Source: DASTBU01 sp035711845 (GTDB lineage Bacteria > Acidobacteriota > Vicinamibacteria > Vicinamibacterales > 2-12-FULL-66-21). Taken from it: a DNA stretch of 64,000 nucleotides. The notes under the pieces are model-generated. The model was not told the DNA's origin. It did no database searches and saw only the letters and a program-made list of their open reading frames with translations. The position numbers and the translations under genes were made by a program. The stretch lies in contig DASTBU010000059.1 of assembly GCA_035711845.1 (NCBI GenBank), positions 1 to 64,000 of the forward strand, given 5' to 3'. Below, piece after piece: positions 40,999 to 47,576 of the stretch (position 1 is its first letter; each line of letters opens with the position of its first letter).

Positions 40999-42530
40999 CG
41001 CGCCGCCTCTCGCTCGGGCTCGGCCTCGTCATCTCGGCCGTTCTGCTGGGGTCCGGCTGCAGCCAGGCGCGTCCCGAAGGGGACGCGATCGTCGTGGCCG
41101 TCACGAACTCGCCGCTCAACCTCGATCCCCGCGTCGGCGCCGACGAGGCGTCTCAGAAGGCGCACCAGCTCCTGTTCAGCACGCTGGTTCGCATCAACGA
41201 CGACTTCCGCATCGTCCCGGAGCTGGCCGAGGCGATCGAGCAGCCGGATCCGCTCACCTACATCGCGCGGCTGCGCCGGGGCGTGCGCTTCCACAACGGA
41301 GCCGAGCTGACCTCCGACGACGTGGTGTACACCTTCCGGAGCTTTCTGGATCCGGCGTTTCGCGGACGGTCGGGCGCTTACCGGAACCTCGCATCCGTGG
41401 AGGCGGCTGACCGGTACACCGTCGTTTTCAGGTTGAAGGAGCCGTTCGGCTCGTTTCCGGTCAACCTCGTCATGGGCATCGTGCAGGCGGGGTCCGGCAG
41501 GGCGAACGAGCGACAACCGATCGGCACCGGTCCCTACAAGCTCGCCTCCTTCGTGCAGGACGATCGACTGGTCCTTGCGCCCTTCGAGCAGCACTATGGC
41601 GGTGCGCCCGCGAACCAGGGGCTCGTGCTGAAGGTGGTGCCCGACGATACGATGCGGGGGCTCGAGCTCCGCAAGGGTACGGTGGATCTCGTCGTCAACG
41701 ATCTCGCGCCCGATATCATCTGGCAGCTCAGGGAAGAAGGGCGCCTGCAGGTGGAAACGGCCCCTGGCAGCGATTACGCGTACGTGGGATTGAATCTTCG
41801 CGATCCGATCCTGCAGCACGCGGGCGTGCGCCGAGCGATCGGGTTCGCGATCGACCGCGAGGCGATCGTTCAGTATCTCCGGCGCGGGTTTGCCTCGGTG
41901 GCGATCGGCATCGTGCCGCCCATGTCGTGGGCCTTCGAACGCGACGTCTTCACGCTTCGGCACGACCCCGCGCACGCCCGACGCCTGCTCGACGAGGCGG
42001 GCTTCGAGGATCCAGACGGCGACGGTCCGCAGCCCCGTTTCCGCCTCACGCTCAAGACGTCGACGTCCGAGGTGTACCGGGTGCAGGCTGCCGCCATTCA
42101 GCACGATCTCGCGGACGTGGGCATCGAGGTCGATATCAAGTCGAGCGAATTCCAGACGCTGTTCGCCGACGTCGTGCGAGGAAACTTCCAGCTCTACACG
42201 CTCCAGTTCGTGGGTGTGACCGATCCCGACATGCTGCGGCGGGTCTTCCATTCGCGGCAGGCGCCACCGGCGGGGCTCAATCGCGTGTTCTACAGCAATC
42301 CGGAGGTCGACGAGCTGATCGATGCCGCCACGAGAGCGGTGAAAGACGACGAGCGACGCGTGTTGTACGCGAGCGCGCAGCGGCTGATAGCGGAAGATAT
42401 CCCGTATGTGGGGCTCTGGTACAAGACAAACGTGGCCGTCTTCCAGCCCGATATCACGGGCGTGCGGTTGTCACCCATCGCGGACTTCACGTTCTTGAAG
42501 GACGTACGCCGCGAGGGCCCCCACCGATGA
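40995..42530 (+). CDS. family 5 solute-binding lipoprotein (peptide/nickel type)
   Basis: Predicted substrate-binding protein of a peptide-type ABC importer, 511 residues. GTG 40995 overlaps the mutS stop by four bases. A lipoprotein signal ends in LLGSGC with Cys22. LNLDPRVGADEASQKAHQLLFSTL (in part LNLDPRVG), YIARLRRGVRFHNGAELTSDDVVYTF (in part VRFHNGAELTSDDVVYTF) and IGTGPYKL match SBP_bac_5. No permease or ATPase gene is adjacent. Its stop overlaps the start of the metalloprotease-barrel gene (ATGA), so the two are translationally coupled. Confidence 0.92.
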   Translation: MTRRLSLGLGLVISAVLLGSGCSQARPEGDAIVVAVTNSPLNLDPRVGADEASQKAHQLLFSTLVRINDDFRIVPELAEAIEQPDPLTYIARLRRGVRFHNGAELTSDDVVYTFRSFLDPAFRGRSGAYRNLASVEAADRYTVVFRLKEPFGSFPVNLVMGIVQAGSGRANERQPIGTGPYKLASFVQDDRLVLAPFEQHYGGAPANQGLVLKVVPDDTMRGLELRKGTVDLVVNDLAPDIIWQLREEGRLQVETAPGSDYAYVGLNLRDPILQHAGVRRAIGFAIDREAIVQYLRRGFASVAIGIVPPMSWAFERDVFTLRHDPAHARRLLDEAGFEDPDGDGPQPRFRLTLKTSTSEVYRVQAAAIQHDLADVGIEVDIKSSEFQTLFADVVRGNFQLYTLQFVGVTDPDMLRRVFHSRQAPPAGLNRVFYSNPEVDELIDAATRAVKDDERRVLYASAQRLIAEDIPYVGLWYKTNVAVFQPDITGVRLSPIADFTFLKDVRREGPHR

Positions 42531-45334
42531 CGTTCGCGCGGGCGCTGGCGTTCGTGCTGTTCGCGGGCGCGCTGATACCACCGACGGCGAATGCCGCCAA
42601 TCGCTACGATCCGCGGTTGCGGTTCCGCACGATTTCGACCGCGCGATTCGACGTCCACTTCCATCAGGGCGAGGAAGCGCAGGCGCGGCGGCTCGCTGCC
42701 CTGGCCGAGGAGGTGGCGCGGGCGCTCGATCGGACGCTTGGTCCTCCCACCGGCCGCGTGCACGTCATCCTCGTCAACCAGAACGACCTGCCGAACGGCT
42801 GGGCGACCCCCATCCCGAACAACGTGATCGAGATCACGGCCGCGGCGCCTGGTGGCGAAAGCCTCATCGGCCACACGGACGACTGGCTCCGGCTCGCGTT
42901 CACACACGAATATACGCACGCCGTTCACCTGAGCCGCGCCGCGGGCTGGATCGGCGGCCTCCGCCGCGTGTTCGGCCGAATGCCGCTGCTCTTTCCCAAC
43001 GTGTTCGCGCCGTTGTGGCAGATCGAGGGCATCGCGACGTTCGAGGAGAGCGCCGTCACCGGCTACGGGCGGATTCATGCCGGAGACTTCCGGATGATCG
43101 CAGGCGAGGCGACGGCATCCTCCATGTTCCTGTCGATCGACCGGGCCAGCGGAGGGTTGCTCGACTGGCCGTCGGGTCATGCGCCGTACGTTTACGGCGG
43201 CCTGTTCCACGAGTATCTCGCCGATCGCTTCGGGAGCCAGTCGCTTCGCGAGCTCACCGACGCGACCGCCGGCCGTCCGCCCTATCTCGGCGCCCCGGCA
43301 TTTCGGCGCGTGTTCAAACAAGCGCTTGGCGAGTTGTGGAAGGCATTCGAAGATTCCATGGCGCAGGGCGCAGCGAGGCACTCGGTATCGACGACGGCGA
43401 GACGATTGACCCGCCATGGATACACGATCAACGGTCCGCGCTACGCCTCCGACGGAAGCGTCTACTACGGTCTGGTGGGCCCCCATGGGTTCCCCTCCTT
43501 GATGACGCTGCCCATCGGCGGGACCGAGCCGCGGCGAGTTGCCACACGCTATCTGGGCTCGCGCATCGGCTTCAGTGGCGACCAAGTGGTGTTCGATCAG
43601 CTTGACGTGGTTCGGAACGCCGGCCTGCAATCGGATCTGTACGCCGTGGGTCGCGAGAACGGTGAGGTTCGGAGGCTCACCCACCACGCGCGAGCCGCCG
43701 ATCCGGATGTGTCGCCCGACGGCCGTACGATTGCGTGCACGATTCAACAGGACGACGGCCGGGCGCTCGCGACGATGTCCGTGCCGCCGGCCGGGCGATT
43801 GGGCTCTCCGTCGGTGGTCGCCGGTGATGCCGGCACGCTCTGGACTTCGCCACGCTGGTCTCCCGACGGAACGTGGATCGCGGCGGAACGTCGCACGGTT
43901 GGCGGACCGTCCGAGATTGTGCTCATCAATCCGATCACGCGTGCGACCCGCACGCTCGCTTCGTCGCACACCGGCCGCAACGTCTCACCCGCGTGGACGC
44001 CCGACGGCCGCAGCGTGATCTTTGCGTCGAGCGATCGCACGAGCTTTCACATCCGCTCGGTCGATCTGGAGACCGGCGCCCTGGCGCGGCTGGCCGACAC
44101 CGGCCCCCACGCCTCGTCACCGGATGTCTCGCCTGATGGCACCTCGCTCGTGTACGTCGGGTACACCGCGGACGGCTACGATCTGTTTTCCATCCCGCTC
44201 GCCTCCGCGATCTGGACGCCGGTGACGCCAGATGCGCCGGGCGCGGATCCTCGCACGGCGGCGGCGGCTTCCGCCGAGCCGGCGAGGCCTTACACGCCGT
44301 GGAGCACGATGGTCCCCCGGTTCTGGGTACCGACCGTCGAATCGGATGCGGACGAACTGGTGATCGGTGCCGCGACCGCCGGGTACGACGCGCTCGGCCG
44401 CCACGCGTTTGGAGTCGAGGCCGGGTGGAACGTCTCGCGCCTCAGGCCGGACTGGCAGGCGGTGTACGCCTACGATCGCTGGTGGCCCACCCTCCTCGCC
44501 GACGTCTCAGACGACACGGATCCGTGGCGCGGGGGCGAGATGCGCACGCGCGAAGCCAACGTCGGGGCGTTGTTCCCGATCCGCCGCGTCCGCTGGGCGC
44601 AGGCGGTGCTCGCTGGCGTTCACGCCTCGCGGGACTCGTTCGACTGCAACGGCTGTCCCTCGGGCCGCGACCTGCGGGCCACACGGGGCGCCCTGCGGGC
44701 GGGTTGGCAACTCGACGCGGCACGGGCATACGCCTATTCGATCAGCGATGCGGAGGGCTGGAGCGCGTCGACGACGATCGAGTGGTCGCGCGAGGCGCTG
44801 GGTTCCGATGGTAACGGCGGCGCCGCGACTGCGGATCTGCGTGGGTACTTGTCGTTCGGCCCGGCTCACGCCGTGCTCGCCGCGCGTGTGGCGGCAGCCT
44901 CGAGCTGGGGCGACGAGCCGATCCGTCGCCTGTTCACCGCTTCGGGACATGGCCCCCAAGGCCGCGGCTTCACGTTCGGGTCCGATGCGATCGGTTTGCT
45001 GCGCGGCGTGGACGAGGGCGACCTGCTTGGCGAGCAGGCGGCCGTCGCAAACCTCGACTATCGATTCCCGCTGCGCCGGATCGACCGAGGCCTCGGAACG
45101 CTTCCCGTCTTCGCCCGAACGATCCACGCGGCCGTGTTTGCGGACGCCGGCCACGCGTGGACGGGACGGTTCCGGGGCGACGACATCTCGCGCTCGGTCG
45201 GCGCCGAGCTTTCCCTCGACGCTGTCATCGGCCATGCCGTCCCGCTGACATTCACCGGCGGCATCGCATGGCGGCGGACCCCGGCGGAGACGAACGGCCT
45301 GGTTCTCTTCGGCAGGATCGGCCGCGCCTTCTGA
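42527..45334 (+). CDS. metalloprotease / TolB-like propeller / outer-membrane barrel fusion
   Basis: A 935-residue exported protein of three parts. The signal peptide ends at ANA (residue 23). The N-terminal third is a gluzincin-type (peptidase MA-like) domain with H127-E-Y-T-H131 and the third ligand Glu167 in WQIEGIATFEES. The middle third has PD40 blades: PDVSPDGRTIACTI, PRWSPDGTWIAAER, PAWTPDGRSVIFAS, PDVSPDGTSLVYVG. The last third alternates short beta strands, includes LDYRFPLRRIDRG and VFADAGHAWTG, and ends in Phe (FGRIGRAF), as Omp85-like barrels do. Start ATG 42527 overlaps the lipoprotein stop. Likely surface-anchored protease; substrate unknown. Confidence 0.85.
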   Translation: MTFARALAFVLFAGALIPPTANAANRYDPRLRFRTISTARFDVHFHQGEEAQARRLAALAEEVARALDRTLGPPTGRVHVILVNQNDLPNGWATPIPNNVIEITAAAPGGESLIGHTDDWLRLAFTHEYTHAVHLSRAAGWIGGLRRVFGRMPLLFPNVFAPLWQIEGIATFEESAVTGYGRIHAGDFRMIAGEATASSMFLSIDRASGGLLDWPSGHAPYVYGGLFHEYLADRFGSQSLRELTDATAGRPPYLGAPAFRRVFKQALGELWKAFEDSMAQGAARHSVSTTARRLTRHGYTINGPRYASDGSVYYGLVGPHGFPSLMTLPIGGTEPRRVATRYLGSRIGFSGDQVVFDQLDVVRNAGLQSDLYAVGRENGEVRRLTHHARAADPDVSPDGRTIACTIQQDDGRALATMSVPPAGRLGSPSVVAGDAGTLWTSPRWSPDGTWIAAERRTVGGPSEIVLINPITRATRTLASSHTGRNVSPAWTPDGRSVIFASSDRTSFHIRSVDLETGALARLADTGPHASSPDVSPDGTSLVYVGYTADGYDLFSIPLASAIWTPVTPDAPGADPRTAAAASAEPARPYTPWSTMVPRFWVPTVESDADELVIGAATAGYDALGRHAFGVEAGWNVSRLRPDWQAVYAYDRWWPTLLADVSDDTDPWRGGEMRTREANVGALFPIRRVRWAQAVLAGVHASRDSFDCNGCPSGRDLRATRGALRAGWQLDAARAYAYSISDAEGWSASTTIEWSREALGSDGNGGAATADLRGYLSFGPAHAVLAARVAAASSWGDEPIRRLFTASGHGPQGRGFTFGSDAIGLLRGVDEGDLLGEQAAVANLDYRFPLRRIDRGLGTLPVFARTIHAAVFADAGHAWTGRFRGDDISRSVGAELSLDAVIGHAVPLTFTGGIAWRRTPAETNGLVLFGRIGRAF

Positions 45335-45352
45335 TTCGCCTCATCTACCCAA

Positions 45353-45420
45353 GAACCTCATGAACCCTGAACCTCATGAACCCCGGAACCTTGAACCCCT
45401 GAACCCCTGAACCCATGAAC
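45353..45420. repeat. GAACCCC-type array before the deoxyhypusine-synthase-like gene
   Basis: About nine direct repeats start with GAACC at 7-9 base spacing (GAACCTCAT, GAACCCT, GAACCTCAT, GAACCCCG, GAACCTT, GAACCCCT twice, GAACCCAT, GAAC). They start 18 bases after the stop of the barrel-fusion gene. Unit sequence matches the array after ptsI. Unlike most loci, no inverted arm is present. Confidence 0.85.
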
Positions 45421-45426
45421 TAGAAT
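45421..45426 (+). promoter_or_regulatory. -10-like TAGAAT just before the deoxyhypusine-synthase-like gene
   Basis: TAGAAT matches five of six consensus bases and lies 9 bases before ATG 45436. That would give a leader of only about three bases. No ribosome site is seen. The upstream GAACCCC repeats supply only CTGAAC/TTGAAC-like partial -35 matches. Confidence 0.4.
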
Positions 45427-45435
45427 ACAACCGCC

Positions 45436-46509
45436 ATGCCGAACCGTTCACGCTTCCTGCGGGTTCCAGTCGAGCCGTTCACGGTGACGGCGGACCTGAG
45501 CGCCGACGAGTTGCTGAGGCGGATGGAACGCATCTCGTTCCAGGGCCGGAGCCTGGCCGCGGCCCGTCGGATCTGGGAGAAGATGCTGCAAGCCGACTGC
45601 ACCATCTTTCTCGGCATGGCAGGGGCACTCAGTGCGGGCGGCATGCGGCTCATCGCCGCGCACCTGATTCAGGCGAGGTATGTGGACTGCCTCGTGTCGA
45701 CCGGCGCGAACCTGTATCACGACCTGCACGAAACGCGGGGGCGCCGCCACTATGTCGGGTCGCCGCGGGAGAACGACGCCGCGCTCCAGGCCGATCACGT
45801 CGACCGGGTGTACGACACCTACGCGAGCGAAGACGAGTTCGTCGACAACGACGAGTGGATTGCCGCGTTCGTGCTCACCCTCGAGCGCCGGCCGTACACG
45901 ACACGGGAGCTTCTCTATAAGCTCGGTGAGCACCTGTGGAACGAGACGGGCGGCGACGGGATTCTGACCGCGGCCTACCGGGCGTCGGTGCCGATCTTCT
46001 GCCCGGCCATTGCCGATTCCTCGATCGGCATGGGCCTCTCACAAGCACGGCAGCGCGAAGAGCGCGCCGGCCACGTGGACGTGATCGGGGACATCATCGA
46101 GTCCGCCAATCTGGTCATCCGCAAGCCGCGCACGGCGTCGGTCGTGCTCGGAGGCGGGACGCCGAAGAACTTCATCAACCAGGCGAGCGTCCAGGCGGAG
46201 TTCTACGACGACCGTGTCGGCGGGCATCGATACGCCATCCAGATCGTCACCGACGTGCCGCACTTCGGCGGGGCGTCGGGCTCCAGCCTGGAAGAGGCGC
46301 AAAGCTGGGGCAAGCTGGCGACCGACGCCGAGCAGGTCACTGTGCACGCCGATGTGACCATCGCGCTGCCGCTGCTCGTCAGCGCCCTCGCTACCAGCGC
46401 GCGAGAAACCCTCGCCGCGCGGAAACCTCTCCGCTTCGACATCGCCGGCCCGATCATGGCCGTCGAGGACAAGCCATTTCCCGAGTCGCGCTTCGAGGCA
46501 CGTGAATGA
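45436..46509 (+). CDS. deoxyhypusine synthase-like protein (possible homospermidine synthase)
   Basis: A 357-residue member of the deoxyhypusine synthase family. VSTGANLYHDLHE, FCPAIADSSIGMGL, GDIIESANLVI and LGGGTPKNFINQ are diagnostic; Lys244 in the last block matches the lysine that carries the butylamine group in DHS. Bacteria normally lack the eIF5A substrate, and bacterial members have been linked to homospermidine or other polyamine synthesis. The agmatinase gene overlapping its 3' end (ATGA) supports a polyamine role. The true substrate is not decided by sequence. Confidence 0.88.
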   Translation: MPNRSRFLRVPVEPFTVTADLSADELLRRMERISFQGRSLAAARRIWEKMLQADCTIFLGMAGALSAGGMRLIAAHLIQARYVDCLVSTGANLYHDLHETRGRRHYVGSPRENDAALQADHVDRVYDTYASEDEFVDNDEWIAAFVLTLERRPYTTRELLYKLGEHLWNETGGDGILTAAYRASVPIFCPAIADSSIGMGLSQARQREERAGHVDVIGDIIESANLVIRKPRTASVVLGGGTPKNFINQASVQAEFYDDRVGGHRYAIQIVTDVPHFGGASGSSLEEAQSWGKLATDAEQVTVHADVTIALPLLVSALATSARETLAARKPLRFDIAGPIMAVEDKPFPESRFEARE

Positions 46510-47393
46510 GCTGGCCAATCGTGTACGATCACGGCTCGCCGCTGTCGTTTGGCGGCGCGGTCCCGCACCCCAGGTCCTTTGCCGACTCTCGGATCGTCGT
46601 GCTTCCGGTCCCGGTGGACCGGACGACGTCCTACGTTCCCGGGACGAGGAACGGTCCGCGCGAGATCCTCCAGGCTTCGTCGCACATGGAGCTCTGGGAC
46701 GAAGAGCTCGGCGTCGACATTCACGAGCTCGGCATCTTCACGCTTCCGGAAATGGAGCTGCCCTTCGGCGAGCTGGCGCCCCTGATGGCGGAGATTCACC
46801 GGGTCGCCTCCGAGATCCTCGCGCACGACAAGTTCCTCGTCACGCTGGGCGGCGAACACTCCATCACGCCGCCGCTCGTCGCGGCCGCGGCGGCGCGTCA
46901 TCCTGGCCTCACGGTCCTGCAGATCGACGCGCACGCGGATTTGCGTGACAGTTACATGGGGACACCTCACAACCACGCATGCGCGATGCGTCGAACGCTC
47001 GAGCACGCGCGGATCACGCAGGTCGGAATCCGCAGCATGTCCACCGAAGAGGCGCGGGTCGCCGCCTCGCTCGACACCACGATCTTCTACGACGTCACGA
47101 TGCGACGCGACCCGAACTGGATCCAGCGCGTCGTGGAGTCGTTGAAGGACCCGGTCTACATCACGATCGACGTGGACGGAATCGATCCGGCGGTCATGCC
47201 GGCCACCGGAACGCCCGAACCCGGCGGGCTGTCCTGGTACGAGACGCTCGCGTTGCTTCGTGCGACGCTCACGAACCGCACCGTTGTCGCTTGCGATGTG
47301 GTCGAGCTCAGCCCAATCCCGGGTCTGCTGGCCCCCAACTTCCTGTGCGCGAAACTCATCTACAAGATGCTGACGTATAAGTTCGGGAAGTAG
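46506..47393 (+). CDS. speB: agmatinase / ureohydrolase family protein
   Basis: Predicted to hydrolyse agmatine to putrescine and urea. It has 295 residues. The manganese-binding motifs are all present: LGGEHSITPPLV, QIDAHADLRD and TIDVDGIDPAVMPATGTPEPGG. SYVPGTRNGPREI is the usual N-terminal substrate-loop block. Putrescine from this step could feed the preceding deoxyhypusine-synthase-like enzyme, with which it overlaps by four bases. Guanidinobutyrase or related activity cannot be excluded. The stop codon forms the first bases of a heptamer array. Confidence 0.9.
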   Translation: MSWPIVYDHGSPLSFGGAVPHPRSFADSRIVVLPVPVDRTTSYVPGTRNGPREILQASSHMELWDEELGVDIHELGIFTLPEMELPFGELAPLMAEIHRVASEILAHDKFLVTLGGEHSITPPLVAAAAARHPGLTVLQIDAHADLRDSYMGTPHNHACAMRRTLEHARITQVGIRSMSTEEARVAASLDTTIFYDVTMRRDPNWIQRVVESLKDPVYITIDVDGIDPAVMPATGTPEPGGLSWYETLALLRATLTNRTVVACDVVELSPIPGLLAPNFLCAKLIYKMLTYKFGK

Positions 47394-47447
47394 CTCTTAG
47401 CTCCCAGCTCCCAGCTCCCAGCTCCCAGCTTGCAGCTCTCAGTAGTC
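47392..47447. repeat. AGCTCCC heptamer array starting at the speB stop codon
   Basis: Eight in-phase heptamers: AGCTCTT, AGCTCCC four times (47399-47426), AGCTTGC, AGCTCTC, AGTAGTC. The first overlaps the last two bases of the speB stop codon TAG. Same family as the rpoN-hpf and tRNA-adjacent arrays, but without an inverted arm. Confidence 0.9.
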
Positions 47448-47553
47448 AGTTCCAGTTTTTCAGCCGAGCAAATCGCACCGAACACACCGTTGTCAATCTG
47501 GCGATGCCGGGCGGACGGCGACATGGCTGTCGATCCTGATAGCTGCCGCACCT

Positions 47554-47569
47554 GTATACGTTGTATACT
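47554..47569 (+). promoter_or_regulatory. duplicated GTATAC with embedded -10 (TATACT) at the activator gene
   Basis: The palindrome GTATAC occurs at 47554-47559 and 47563-47568, three bases apart. The second copy overlaps TATACT (47564-47569), which ends seven bases before GTG 47577, a spacing that fits a leaderless transcript. The doubled palindrome could be an operator over the promoter. GTATAC also occurs near 50530. Inference only. Confidence 0.35.
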
Positions 47570-47576
47570 CCCGCCC

